A stretch of 64,000 nt of DNA from Mycolicibacterium sp. P9-64. GTDB taxonomy: Bacteria > Actinomycetota > Actinomycetes > Mycobacteriales > Mycobacteriaceae. How positions within the stretch are numbered: position 1 is the first letter of the stretch; each line of letters starts with the position of its first letter. The stretch spans positions 62,001 through 126,000 of the forward strand of contig NZ_NPKO01000011.1 of assembly GCF_008329605.1 (NCBI RefSeq), in the 5' to 3' direction. Position numbers and translations under genes: made by a program. Under the pieces are notes generated by a model. It had not been told where the DNA came from. It did not search any database and saw only the letters and a list, made by a program, of their open reading frames with translations. Positions 37,337-46,206 of this stretch are shown here, piece by piece.

Positions 37337-37485
37337 TCACTTCACCTCGCGAACGGGGCGACAGACTACGACTGGAATCAGACTGTGGTGCAACACGTTC
37401 AGGCTAGTCGACCCCAACGCCGCGGCGGCCAGAGCCGGCCGGCCCCTGTTACCGACGACCACGAGCTGGGCGCGGTCGAGAGGCC
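37337..37485 (-). pseudogene. C-terminal remnant of a universal stress protein
   Basis: The minus strand reads RAQLVVVGNRGRPALAAAAL then GSTSLNVLHHSLIPVVVCRP before a stop at 37337. This is the last ~45 residues of a UspA domain, closely matching the C-termini of the genes at 8852 and 24197. No matching upstream coding sequence exists; the DosR boxes and the gene at 37663 follow instead. It looks like a truncated relic. Confidence 0.82.
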
Positions 37486-37528
37486 GAAGACCTCCCCCGG
37501 ACATGGGTGGCGGACGGGACTGTCTTCA

Positions 37529-37560
37529 AACGGACCAATGCACAAGGGACCAATGACTCT
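37529..37560. promoter_or_regulatory. DosR-like boxes (two)
   Basis: ACGGACCAATGCAC at 37529 and AGGGACCAATGACTCT at 37545-37560 are spaced 16 bases apart, about 100 bases before the gene at 37663. Confidence 0.75.
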
Positions 37561-37662
37561 GTCGGAACTCACATTCGCGGTGGAGGCTCGAGGGACGACA
37601 GCGTTCAATGGGCACCCGCTACGCGGCGCGCCAACGCCCACGATCGATGGCAAGGAGCGATG

Positions 37663-39699
37663 ATGAGCGTTCACCCAACCCGCGATGCCAACGCCGCGGT
37701 GTTCCGCAACCGTCGAGAAGCCGGCCGAGTGCTCGGTGAACTGCTGAGCGCCTACCAGGGCCGCGATGACGTGGTCGTGTTGGGGCTGGCTCGAGGTGGC
37801 GTCCCCGTGGCCTGGGAGGTCGCGACCGCGTTGGGCGCGCCACTGGACTGCTTCATCGTGCGCAAGCTGGGAGTGCCAGGACACGAGGAGTTCGCGATGG
37901 GCGCAATCGCCAGCGGCGGCCGGACTGTGCTCAACGACGACGTCGTGCGCGGGCTCCGGCTGACCTCGCCGCAGTTGCGCGAGGTGGTGGAACGCGAGGG
38001 CCGCGAGTTGATCCGCCGCGAAGCCACCTACCGGGGCGGACGGGCGCCACGTGAGTTGGCGGGAAAGACCGCGATCCTCGTCGACGACGGTCTGGCAACC
38101 GGGTCGAGCATGCTGGCCGCCGTCCTTGCGATACGCGAGCAGGAACCAGCGCACATCGTGATAGCCGTGCCCGCGGCCCCCGAATCGACGTGTCGAGAGT
38201 TCGCCGCGATGGTCGACGACGTCATCTGCGCGTCAATGCCCACTCCGTTCACCGCCGTGGGCGCGTCGTACTGGGACTTCAACCAGGTCACTGACGACGA
38301 AGTGCGCACGCTGTTGGGTACGGCCACCATCACCAACGTGCCGAAGCGCCGTCGCGCCGCGGATGCCGTGCGACTGATCGCATTGCCCGCTCCCGGTGGT
38401 GTCCCAGCACCAGACGTACTCGACGACCTGATCGGCGACGCCCGCATCGTGCTGATCGGCGAAAGCTCCCACGGCACGCACGAGTTCTACCGTGCGCGCG
38501 CGGACATAACACGTTGGTTGATCGAGCAGAAGGGCTTCACCGGGGTCGCCGCGGAGGCAGACTGGCCCGATGCACATCGTGTGAACAGGTTCGTCCGAGG
38601 CCTAGGCGACGACCGAACCGCGGAAGAGTCCTTGCGCGGCTTCGAACGGTTCCCGGCGTGGATGTGGCGCAACGTCGTCGTCCGCGACTTCGTCGATTGG
38701 CTGCGGGGGCACAACGAAAGCCAGCGCGGGCAATCGCGTCCGCAAACGGGCTTCTACGGGCTCGACCTCTACAGCATGCACACGTCCATGCAAGCCGTCA
38801 TCGACTACCTCGAAACCGTCGATCACGTCGCCGCCGATCGAGCGCGCCGGCGCTATTCGTGCTTCGACCATGCCTCGGGTGACGACGGGCAGGCGTACGG
38901 CTACGCCGCGGCGTTCGGAGCCGGAGAATCGTGTGAGCGCGAAGCAGTCGGCCAACTGATCGAACTGCAGCGCAATCGCCTCGAATATCTCCGCCGCGAC
39001 GGGACACCAGCCGAAGACGATTTGTTCTGCGCCGTGCAGAACGCGACCACGGTCCGCGACGCGGAACAGTACTACCGCACCATGTTCGGCGGGCGCGTCG
39101 ACTCGTGGAACCTGCGCGACACACACATGGCCGAGACCCTCGACGCGCTGGTTTCCCATCTCGACCAGCAACTCGGCGGGCCGGGCCAGGCCAGGATCGT
39201 GGTGTGGGCCCACAATTCACACGTCGGCGACGCCCGCGCGACAGAGGTCGGTGCCGAAGGGCAGCACACGCTCGGCCAACTCGTGCGTGAGCGGCACGGG
39301 GACCAGTGCCGCCTCATCGGCTTCAGCACCCACCGCGGAACCGTTACCGCAGCCAGTGAATGGGGCGGTCTATCAGAGCGAAAGGCGGTCCGACCAGGGC
39401 TGCCGGGAAGCCTGGAAGAACTGTTCCACGAGACTGAACAGCCATCGTTTCTGGTGCGGATGGATCAGCACCATCCAGATGAGACCGCCGAAGCTCTGCA
39501 GGCCGTACGCCTGCATCGTGCCATCGGGGTCATCTACCGACCGGAAACCGAACGTCACAGCCACTACTTCCACGTCCGCCCCTCAGACGAGTACGACGCG
39601 ATCATCCACCTGGACGTGACGACGGCACTCGAGCCCCTGGAACCGACCAGCACGTGGATCCAGGGACAGACACCCGAGACGTACCCCAGCGGTCTGTGA
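37663..39699 (+). CDS. phosphoribosyltransferase-erythromycin esterase fusion (Rv2030c homologue)
   Basis: A 678-residue fusion matching Rv2030c (681). Residues 1-215 are a type I phosphoribosyltransferase fold: VVLGLARGGVPVAWEVA and AILVDDGLATGSSMLAAV, the latter being the PRPP-binding loop. From about 240 the protein is an erythromycin-esterase-like domain with LIGESSHGTHEFY, AAEADWPD and WAHNSHVGD, holding the catalytic His/Glu residues. The natural substrates are unknown. Of two adjacent ATGs the second has better spacing to AAGGAG. The USP at 39819 follows, as Rv2028c lies near Rv2030c. Confidence 0.9.
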   Translation: MSVHPTRDANAAVFRNRREAGRVLGELLSAYQGRDDVVVLGLARGGVPVAWEVATALGAPLDCFIVRKLGVPGHEEFAMGAIASGGRTVLNDDVVRGLRLTSPQLREVVEREGRELIRREATYRGGRAPRELAGKTAILVDDGLATGSSMLAAVLAIREQEPAHIVIAVPAAPESTCREFAAMVDDVICASMPTPFTAVGASYWDFNQVTDDEVRTLLGTATITNVPKRRRAADAVRLIALPAPGGVPAPDVLDDLIGDARIVLIGESSHGTHEFYRARADITRWLIEQKGFTGVAAEADWPDAHRVNRFVRGLGDDRTAEESLRGFERFPAWMWRNVVVRDFVDWLRGHNESQRGQSRPQTGFYGLDLYSMHTSMQAVIDYLETVDHVAADRARRRYSCFDHASGDDGQAYGYAAAFGAGESCEREAVGQLIELQRNRLEYLRRDGTPAEDDLFCAVQNATTVRDAEQYYRTMFGGRVDSWNLRDTHMAETLDALVSHLDQQLGGPGQARIVVWAHNSHVGDARATEVGAEGQHTLGQLVRERHGDQCRLIGFSTHRGTVTAASEWGGLSERKAVRPGLPGSLEELFHETEQPSFLVRMDQHHPDETAEALQAVRLHRAIGVIYRPETERHSHYFHVRPSDEYDAIIHLDVTTALEPLEPTSTWIQGQTPETYPSGL

Positions 39700-39738
39700 T
39701 GCAGTGCGAGCACGGAGGGTGTCCAACGCGGTCGAGTC

Positions 39739-39753
39739 GGGGACCTTCGCCTC
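39739..39753. promoter_or_regulatory. DosR-like box
   Basis: GGGGACCTTCGCCTC lies about 65 bases before the USP at 39819. The left half matches well, the right half less so. Confidence 0.55.
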
Positions 39754-39818
39754 TCACTCGACAGCGGCAAGCGGCATAGCGTCGTGGAGAACCACACCCG
39801 TGATCAGCTGGAGCTCAG

Positions 39819-40691
39819 ATGCGTGAGAATTCCCCTCCCTCTCCCGCCGTCGTCGTCGCGATAGACGGGTCCAGCCGGGCCATCGCCGCTGGCCTGTGGG
39901 CGGTCGACGAAGCCTTCGATCGCGACGTCCCCCTGCGGCTTCTGTACGCGATCGAGCCACGCGAGTCCGGCAGGTGTGACAGCGCGTCCATGGCTCGCGA
40001 CTTCGCCACCGCCGAAGACGCGGTGCGGCAGGCTGCCATGGCCATCGAGTCAGATGACCGGCCAGTCAAGATCGAGGTCGAGATCGTCCAGGACCGAGCA
40101 CTCGCCGCCTTGGTGGCCGCGGCGCACTCAGGGGCAGCAATGATCTGCATCGGTGTTCCCGGACTCGACGACGCGACCCGAAGGCGCGTTGACGCGAACG
40201 TGTCCGCACTGCTGACGCAAGCCCCATGCCCCGTCGCCATCATTCGTGGCGACCGAGAACCGCAGTCGGACACTGGCTGTGTCGTAACAGAGTTCGGGAT
40301 CTCAGCAGACAGTCCGATCGCTCTGGGTCTTGCTCTCCGGGAGGCTCGACTACGCGGGGCGCCGTTGCGCGTCCTGGCAACCTGGCGACCCGGCTTCCCC
40401 GACATCCAGGACGCCCACGCGCGCGCGGAGGGCGGCAGGCAGGCCAAGGCCGAGCTGGAGCGGTCGCTGGCCACACATCGACGGCAGTTCCCCGACGTCG
40501 ACATCCACGCGGTGGCGGTGCCCTGCAACACCATGAACTACCTCGCGCAGCACGCCGACTCGATCCAGCTGCTGGTGCTCGGACACCATCCCAGCAATGA
40601 ACTGAGCACCGTGACTGGCCCGGCCTCCTACTCGACGCTCACCGGCATGAATTGCTCCCTACTCTTCTCGGGAGCGTGCGGCGCGCCATGA
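39819..40691 (+). CDS. universal stress protein (Rv2028c-like)
   Basis: A 290-residue protein starting AVVVAIDGSSRAIAAGLW. Its first motif reads G-V-P-G but the distal Gly-Ser is replaced by Asp-Ala, and domain 2 has none, so nucleotide binding is doubtful. Position after the Rv2030c-like gene fits Rv2028c (279 residues). GGAG precedes the ATG. It is convergent with the Rv1733c-like gene. Confidence 0.84.
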   Translation: MRENSPPSPAVVVAIDGSSRAIAAGLWAVDEAFDRDVPLRLLYAIEPRESGRCDSASMARDFATAEDAVRQAAMAIESDDRPVKIEVEIVQDRALAALVAAAHSGAAMICIGVPGLDDATRRRVDANVSALLTQAPCPVAIIRGDREPQSDTGCVVTEFGISADSPIALGLALREARLRGAPLRVLATWRPGFPDIQDAHARAEGGRQAKAELERSLATHRRQFPDVDIHAVAVPCNTMNYLAQHADSIQLLVLGHHPSNELSTVTGPASYSTLTGMNCSLLFSGACGAP

Positions 40692-40762
40692 CATGGAACC
40701 GGCACGACGGCCCCGGGGCAGCGATGCCTACGGGTCCAGCCGGTGAGCAGGCGCCATCTTGA

Positions 40763-41362
40763 TCACCATTGGTGGTCGGCGCGACCACCGCCGCCGGTGG
40801 ACAGCGCCTTGAGCTCACGGTCCCACCGGGCATCGCGATGCCGGTCGAGACGCCAGATCAGGAGCCGATGGCCTCCAACGCCGACGGCGACGACGGCCGT
40901 CCACAGGAATACCGCGACCAGGACGCCGTCCATCACGGCCTGGTCGGGTGACATGGGTTTGCCGGTCAGCTTGCCCGTGCCATCGACCCAGATCGGAATC
41001 TGGTCTCCAGGCGTCAGGTCCTCTGGCCACCTGATCGATGCCGCGCGAGGCAAACCATCAACCACCCAAGTGATTTGGGCATCGTAGACATCCATCGAGC
41101 CGTAACTGGATGCAACCGGGCGACTCGCGGTGACCCTAGCGGTCGTCTGGTGCACGCTGCCAGCCTGGCGCGCGTACAACGCTGCCTCGTGTTGGTGCGT
41201 CGACATGCCGACCGTGACGACCACGGGGATGATGGCGAGGCCAACGAGGAACAGCAGGATGGTGGCAAGCGCCTCGACCCGATCAGTGGCCCGCACCAAG
41301 CGGTTCCTGCGAAGCAGGCAAAGGAGTGCGCCGCGCGGAAAGCCCATCGTGAACGTTTGCAC
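40763..41362 (-). CDS. Rv1733c-like two-helix membrane protein
   Basis: About 199 residues with two membrane helices (near residues 30-55 and 140-165) and a loop between them containing TPGDQIPIWVDGTGKL. The C-terminus RLDRHRDARWDRELKAL is the family's conserved cytoplasmic tail. Rv1733c is a DosR-induced antigen of unknown function. The GTG at 41362 has GGAGG four bases upstream; an ATG at 41377 is the alternative. It is the intact counterpart of the broken gene at 3366. Confidence 0.85.
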   Translation of the reverse strand: MQTFTMGFPRGALLCLLRRNRLVRATDRVEALATILLFLVGLAIIPVVVTVGMSTHQHEAALYARQAGSVHQTTARVTASRPVASSYGSMDVYDAQITWVVDGLPRAASIRWPEDLTPGDQIPIWVDGTGKLTGKPMSPDQAVMDGVLVAVFLWTAVVAVGVGGHRLLIWRLDRHRDARWDRELKALSTGGGGRADHQW

Positions 41363-41465
41363 GTCGCCTCCATCCATGGTCAGTGTGATCGTCGTGCAAT
41401 GCCGACGCGCCGATTGGCCAGCCAACCGGCGCTCGTCATGCGTCCGTGGTCAACGCAGCGGGGAT

Positions 41466-41792
41466 TCAGGAATTCTTGCCACTTGCTTCGTGGTCGGCTT
41501 TGGTCAAGGCCCTGTCCGCGGATCGCACGATGCTGCGGTTGAACTTGAACTGGGCGGTGACGAGATCCTCGGCCAGTTCGATTGCGGCGTCGACGATCCG
41601 CGTGCGTAGTGGTTGAACCGCCTCCGGAATGGCCTCGTCGAGTGTCTGCCGAAACTTGTGCAAGGCTTGGCCCGCGGCGTGTTGGCCGGCCTTTGCCGAT
41701 TCGCGGATGTCTTCGGCAAGACCCGTTGCGTCGGAAGCAGAGGCGTTCGTGTCGATCTCGGTCTTCGTCTTATTCGTGGTTGTCATGGTCAT
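41466..41792 (-). CDS. small amphipathic helical protein
   Basis: A 108-residue protein that I do not recognise. After a Thr-rich start it is a run of amphipathic helices (LAEDIRESAKAGQHAAGQAL, RTRIVDAAIELAEDLVTAQF). This looks phasin- or apolipoprotein-like and might coat granules, but no signature proves it. Start at 41792 or 41786; neither has a strong ribosome site. DosR-like boxes at 41845-41928 lie just upstream. Confidence 0.65.
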   Translation of the reverse strand: MTMTTTNKTKTEIDTNASASDATGLAEDIRESAKAGQHAAGQALHKFRQTLDEAIPEAVQPLRTRIVDAAIELAEDLVTAQFKFNRSIVRSADRALTKADHEASGKNS

Positions 41793-41844
41793 GGACGCTA
41801 AGCGCCGTCGGCCCAGCTCGACATGGGCGAAGGTCACGCGCCCT

Positions 41845-41928
41845 AGGGCCATTGGTCGCCACCGGGCCCGATGGAGTTGGGAACCGCAGCGGACGCCACG
41901 AGCTCGCCGCCCGCGGGACCAAAGTCCC
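41845..41928. promoter_or_regulatory. DosR boxes (two), one nearly perfect
   Basis: AGGGCCATTGGTCGCC at 41845-41860 and GGGACCAAAGTCCC at 41915-41928. The second is among the best matches in the window. They lie between the minus-strand small gene and the plus-strand gene at 42025. Confidence 0.86.
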
Positions 41929-42024
41929 CTGCGCCGCATTTCGAACGGCCCTAGCGTCGGCCCTTCGGGCCACTCCAAGCTGGATTCGCCAAGAACGAAA
42001 CGATCGGAACAGGACTTCAGGCAC

Positions 42025-42426
42025 ATGGCTTCGACGGATACCACCGAAATCGGCACGCGCCGTGGATTTCGGTTGCATCCGACTGTGTTTGCACCACGGA
42101 TCTCGCGCAGGCTCGTGTACGAACTGTGCGACTCCGCCGGCCTGCCCGAGGTTCTCGTTGACGACGCGGCATTCGTCATCGGTGAACTCGTCACCGAGAG
42201 CATCCGGCAGAGCCGCCGCGACGTGGAGGTCGAGGGCCAGCTGACCGGTCAACAGATCACCGTGCGGGTGCGAAACGCCAAATCCTCGGCGCCCCCGATC
42301 GAACGACAGGCCACGAACACGCCCACCCGAAACTCTGCGACCGTCCGGCATTTGGCGGCGTCATGGGGATGTTGCCGGTACCAATACGGATGGGAAGTCT
42401 GGGCGGTATTGCGATCGCGGCCCTGA
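42025..42426 (+). CDS. RsbW-like ATP-binding protein, N-box altered
   Basis: A 133-residue protein with the fold pattern of anti-sigma/serine-kinase HATPase domains: FVIGELVTESIRQS, TVRVRNA, and a C-terminal GWEVWAVL. The usual Asn of the N-box (ELVTNA-) is Glu here and the G1 motif is not evident, so kinase activity is unlikely. It may still bind a partner. The start at 42025 has AGGAC upstream. Strong DosR boxes precede it. Confidence 0.72.
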   Translation: MASTDTTEIGTRRGFRLHPTVFAPRISRRLVYELCDSAGLPEVLVDDAAFVIGELVTESIRQSRRDVEVEGQLTGQQITVRVRNAKSSAPPIERQATNTPTRNSATVRHLAASWGCCRYQYGWEVWAVLRSRP

Positions 42427-42483
42427 AGGTTTGGTCGAGGGTGTAGGCGTGGATGACCACGCTCTCTCATTGGACTCCCGATC

Positions 42484-42501
42484 GAGTGACCTTCGACCCT
42501 G
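42484..42501. promoter_or_regulatory. DosR-like box upstream of ppsA
   Basis: GAGTGACCTTCGACCCTG lies 110 bases upstream of ppsA, with three or so departures from consensus. Confidence 0.55.
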
Positions 42502-42610
42502 TCTGACTGCCTGCTGCTGTGGGAAGTTGGCATTCGGGTAGCAACGGCTTTGCCTTGCAACGGCTCCCACCGAAGACGACGGTGCGAACTGTGCTACGAG
42601 AGGACAGCTC

Positions 42611-45007
42611 ATGGGTGCGTCTCAGTACGTCCGCTTCTTCGAGGACATGGGCATCGAAGACGTGTCCATCGTCGGCGGGAAGAACGCCTCGCTTGGCGAG
42701 ATGTTCCAGAAGCTGTCCGGCGAGGGCGTCCGCGTCCCGCACGGTTTCGCCATCACCGCCGACGGCTACCGTCACATGCTTGATCAGTCGGGCGCATGGG
42801 AGCGGCTGCACGCCGAGCTCGACGACATCGACCCCGATGACGTTGTCGCATTGACACGAAAGGCCAAGCGCGCCAGAGAGATCGTCTACGGCGCAGGGCT
42901 CCCCGACGACATGACGACCGAGATCCTCGAGGCCTACCGCAAACTCCAGCAGGAGTACGGCGAGGACGTGAGCCTGGCGGTCCGCAGCTCGGCGACCGCC
43001 GAGGACCTCCCGACGGCCAGCTTCGCCGGCCAGCAGGATTCCTACCTCAACATCAAGGGAGACGAGAGTCTGCTCGACACCTGCCGCCGCTGTTTCGCAA
43101 GCCTCTTCACCGACCGCGCGATCCACTACCGGATCGACCAGGGCTTCGACCACTTCAAGGTCCGTCTGTCCATCGGCGTGATGAAGATGGTGCGCTCCGA
43201 CATCTCCTCCTCGGGCGTGATGTTCTCCCTGGACACCGAGTCGGGCTTTCGTGACGTCGTATTCGTCACGGGTGCATATGGTCTCGGCGAGAACATCGTC
43301 CAGGGTGCCGTCGATCCCGACGAGTACTACGTCCACAAACCCACGTACGCAGCAGGCCATCGCACGGTGTTGCGCCGCCTCCTCGGCGACAAGGCCGTGA
43401 AGATGATCCTCGTCGACGGCGAAACGAAGAACACGACGCGGAACATTCCGACCCCGAAGGCTGACCGCGCGCGCTTCTGCCTGACGGACGCCGACGTGCT
43501 GGAACTCGCCGGCTACGCGTGTGCGATCGAACAGCACTACGGCAGGCCGATGGACATGGAGTGGGCCAAGGACGGCATCGACGGCAAGCTCTACATCGTC
43601 CAGGCCCGACCGGAGACGGTGACCTCTCAACGTAGCGCGACTGCGCTGGAAAGCTATGTACTGGAAGGCAATGGCGAGGTGCTCGCCGAGGGCCGCTCGG
43701 TCGGAGAGCGCATCGCCTCCGGCTCGGTGAAGAGGATCGGGAACCTCACGCAACTCGCGGAGTTCAAGCCGGGTCAGGTGCTCGTCGCCGACACCACCAC
43801 ACCCGACTGGGAACCGGTGATGAAGACCGCCGCCGCGATCATCACCAACCGCGGCGGTCGCACCTGCCACGCGTCGATCATCGCTCGCGAGCTCGGCATT
43901 CCCGCCGTGGTGGGTACCGGCGACGCAACTACCACCGTGCCCGACGGCGCGACGGTGACGGTGTCGTGTGCCGAGGGCGACTCGGGCCGGGTTTACCAGG
44001 GCGCCCTGGACTTCCACGTGGATCGCACCGAGGTCGGTGACGTGGCGCGGCCACGCACGAAGATCATGCTCAACCTGGGCAATCCCGACCTCGCCTTCAA
44101 GACGTCGTTCCTGCCCAACGACGGCGTCGGACTCGCCCGCATGGAGTTCATCATCAGCGAGTACATCCGGGTTCACCCGCTGGCCCTGCTGCACCCCGAC
44201 AAGGTCGACGACCCCGACGCCCGCCGCGAGATGGAGCGGCTAACGCAGGGTTACGTCGACGGGAGCGCATTCTTCGTCGAGCGACTGTCCGAAGGGATCG
44301 GCACCATCGCGGCCGCCTTCTGGCCGAAGCCCGTGGTGGTACGGATGTCGGACTTCAAGACCAACGAGTACGCCAGCTTGCTTGGCGGAGCGGGCTTCGA
44401 GCCGACCGAGAGCAACCCGATGCTCGGCTTCCGCGGCGCCTCACGCTATGCACATCCGGCCTACGCCGAGGGTTTTGCGTTGGAATGCCTTGCGATGCAC
44501 CGTGTACGCGACGACATGGGGCTGACGAACGTTGTCATCATGCTCCCGTTCGTACGGCGGGTAGCCGAGGCCGACCTGGTGCTCAAGACGATGGCCGACC
44601 TCGGTCTGAGGCGAGGCGAGAACGGGCTCGAGGTGTACGCGATGTGCGAGATCCCGAACAACGTGATCCTCATCGACCAGTTCGCCAAGCGTTTCGACGG
44701 CTTCTCCATCGGCTCCAACGACCTCACTCAGCTCACCCTGGGGGTAGACCGGGACAGCGAGATCGTCGCCTTCGACTACGACGAGCGCGACGACGGGGTT
44801 AAGGAGATGATCCGGCTGGCGGTGGAAGGCTGTCGCCGCAACGGGATTCACTCGGGGCTGTGCGGGCAGGCGCCGTCGGACTATCCAGAGATGGCGGAGT
44901 TCCTCGTCCGAATCGGCATCGACTCGATGAGCCTGAACCCCGACACCGTCTTGCGGACCACCCGCCAAGTGCTGGAGTTGGAGGATCAGCTCGTGCCGAC
45001 GTCATGA
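42611..45007 (+). CDS. ppsA: phosphoenolpyruvate synthase
   Basis: A 798-residue enzyme close to E. coli PpsA (792). The N-terminal nucleotide domain begins VSIVGGKNASLGEM. The catalytic phospho-histidine is in GGRTCHASIIAREL, and the C-terminal TIM barrel has SIGSNDLTQLTLGVDRDSE and the GLCGQAPSD signature. It converts pyruvate and ATP to PEP, AMP and phosphate, feeding gluconeogenesis and possibly trehalose synthesis. GAGAGGAC lies upstream of the ATG. It is coupled to the following small ORF. Confidence 0.93.
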   Translation: MGASQYVRFFEDMGIEDVSIVGGKNASLGEMFQKLSGEGVRVPHGFAITADGYRHMLDQSGAWERLHAELDDIDPDDVVALTRKAKRAREIVYGAGLPDDMTTEILEAYRKLQQEYGEDVSLAVRSSATAEDLPTASFAGQQDSYLNIKGDESLLDTCRRCFASLFTDRAIHYRIDQGFDHFKVRLSIGVMKMVRSDISSSGVMFSLDTESGFRDVVFVTGAYGLGENIVQGAVDPDEYYVHKPTYAAGHRTVLRRLLGDKAVKMILVDGETKNTTRNIPTPKADRARFCLTDADVLELAGYACAIEQHYGRPMDMEWAKDGIDGKLYIVQARPETVTSQRSATALESYVLEGNGEVLAEGRSVGERIASGSVKRIGNLTQLAEFKPGQVLVADTTTPDWEPVMKTAAAIITNRGGRTCHASIIARELGIPAVVGTGDATTTVPDGATVTVSCAEGDSGRVYQGALDFHVDRTEVGDVARPRTKIMLNLGNPDLAFKTSFLPNDGVGLARMEFIISEYIRVHPLALLHPDKVDDPDARREMERLTQGYVDGSAFFVERLSEGIGTIAAAFWPKPVVVRMSDFKTNEYASLLGGAGFEPTESNPMLGFRGASRYAHPAYAEGFALECLAMHRVRDDMGLTNVVIMLPFVRRVAEADLVLKTMADLGLRRGENGLEVYAMCEIPNNVILIDQFAKRFDGFSIGSNDLTQLTLGVDRDSEIVAFDYDERDDGVKEMIRLAVEGCRRNGIHSGLCGQAPSDYPEMAEFLVRIGIDSMSLNPDTVLRTTRQVLELEDQLVPTS

Positions 45008-45105
45008 AGCCGCCGATGCCGAATCCCTCCGACATCCAGGCCGGCACCACGTCGGAGGGCATTCACTTGGCCGAAAACTTCCCCGACGCTCGAAGGGAAT
45101 GCTGA
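45004..45105 (+). CDS. 33-residue coupling ORF between ppsA and the DHODH-like gene
   Basis: Starts with ATG overlapping the ppsA stop (ATGA) and ends TGA overlapping the next ATG (TGATG). The peptide starts MKPPMPNPSDIQAGTTSEG and has no domain I recognise. Both overlaps are typical of translational coupling, so it may serve mainly to pass ribosomes on. Expression is not proven. Confidence 0.5.
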   Translation: MKPPMPNPSDIQAGTTSEGIHLAENFPDARREC

Positions 45106-46112
45106 TGGAACTGTCCACTCGCTATCTCGGTCTTACGTTGCGCAACCCACTGGTGGCGTCGGCGTCCCCATTGTCGAACACCGTCGACGGGGTCCGGCGC
45201 CTGGCAGACGCCGGAGTCGGTGCCGTGGTGCTTTATTCGCTGTTCGAAGAGCAGGTGCGCCGCGACCTCGTATGGAACACACGACGGGTCCAGGCCGACG
45301 CGGAGAGCTTCGCCGAACCACTGTCGTGCGCCCCGGCGGCAGACCCAGACCAGAGCCCGAGCCGGTACCTGAGCCTGCTGGAACGGGCCGTCGCCGCCGT
45401 CTCGGTTCCGGTCATCGGCAGCATCAACGGCGCCACGCCCGGTGAGTGGACCAGATACGCCCGCTCGATGCAGGACTGCGGTGCGGCCGCAGTCGAATTG
45501 AACGTCTACTATCTGCCCGGCGACCCGCATGTCTCCGGCCGCGACGTCGAACGACGACACCTCGACATCCTGGCGGGGGTCAGGGATGCGGTGACCGTGC
45601 CGGTGGCGGTGAAGCTCAGTCCCTACTTCAGCGCTACCGCTGACATGGCCAGGCGCCTGGACCTGGCCGGCGCTGACGGACTGGTGCTGTTCAACCGTTT
45701 TCTGCAACCCGACATCGATCACGAGGCATTGTGCGTGACGTCGGGGACGTCCCTGTCCAGAGCGGGCGAAGCGCGTCTACCGATGGCGTGGATTGCCCTG
45801 CTACACGGTCGAATCGACGCTTCGCTGGCCGCGACGACAGGCGTCGAGGGTGCGAAGGAAGTGATCAAGTACCTTCTGGCAGGCGCGGATGTGGTGATGA
45901 CCGCCTCGGCACTGCTGCGGCACGGTCCGGACTACGCCGCCGTCATGCTGGACGGCTTGTGCCGATGGATGCGTCGCAAGGGCTACGCCGCAGTCGACGA
46001 CTTTCGCGGCCTGCTCGCAGTCCCCATCGGGTCCGACGAGTCGGCCCGCGAACGCCGCAACTACGTCGAGTCCTTGGGCCAAGCCGACACCAGCGACGTC
46101 GGGCCGCGGTGA
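45105..46112 (+). CDS. dihydroorotate dehydrogenase-like FMN protein
   Basis: A 335-residue TIM-barrel flavoprotein of the dihydroorotate dehydrogenase-like class. LGLTLRNPLVASASPLSN, VPVIGSINGATPGEW, VELNVYYLPGD and VPVAVKLSPYF are the phosphate- and FMN-binding strands. It lacks the NxSCPN active-site loop of true DHODH, so pyrimidine synthesis is unlikely to be its role. It might reduce another cyclic substrate. Of two ATGs the second at 45105 has better spacing to GAAGGGA and overlaps the small ORF's stop. Confidence 0.8.
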   Translation: MELSTRYLGLTLRNPLVASASPLSNTVDGVRRLADAGVGAVVLYSLFEEQVRRDLVWNTRRVQADAESFAEPLSCAPAADPDQSPSRYLSLLERAVAAVSVPVIGSINGATPGEWTRYARSMQDCGAAAVELNVYYLPGDPHVSGRDVERRHLDILAGVRDAVTVPVAVKLSPYFSATADMARRLDLAGADGLVLFNRFLQPDIDHEALCVTSGTSLSRAGEARLPMAWIALLHGRIDASLAATTGVEGAKEVIKYLLAGADVVMTASALLRHGPDYAAVMLDGLCRWMRRKGYAAVDDFRGLLAVPIGSDESARERRNYVESLGQADTSDVGPR

Positions 46113-46113
46113 T

Positions 46114-46131
46114 TGCCGATCGACATCGGCA
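46114..46131. terminator. hairpin between convergent genes
   Basis: TGCCGAT and ATCGGCA form a perfect seven-base stem with a four-base loop immediately after the DHODH-like gene. There is no T-run. It could act for both convergent transcripts. Confidence 0.4.
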
Positions 46132-46206
46132 GTTCGGGACGATCTCCGTCGCGCCGCGATACGGCGGGACGCGCGCGCGGCGAACGGAGACTTTTCGGAG
46201 TCGCCA

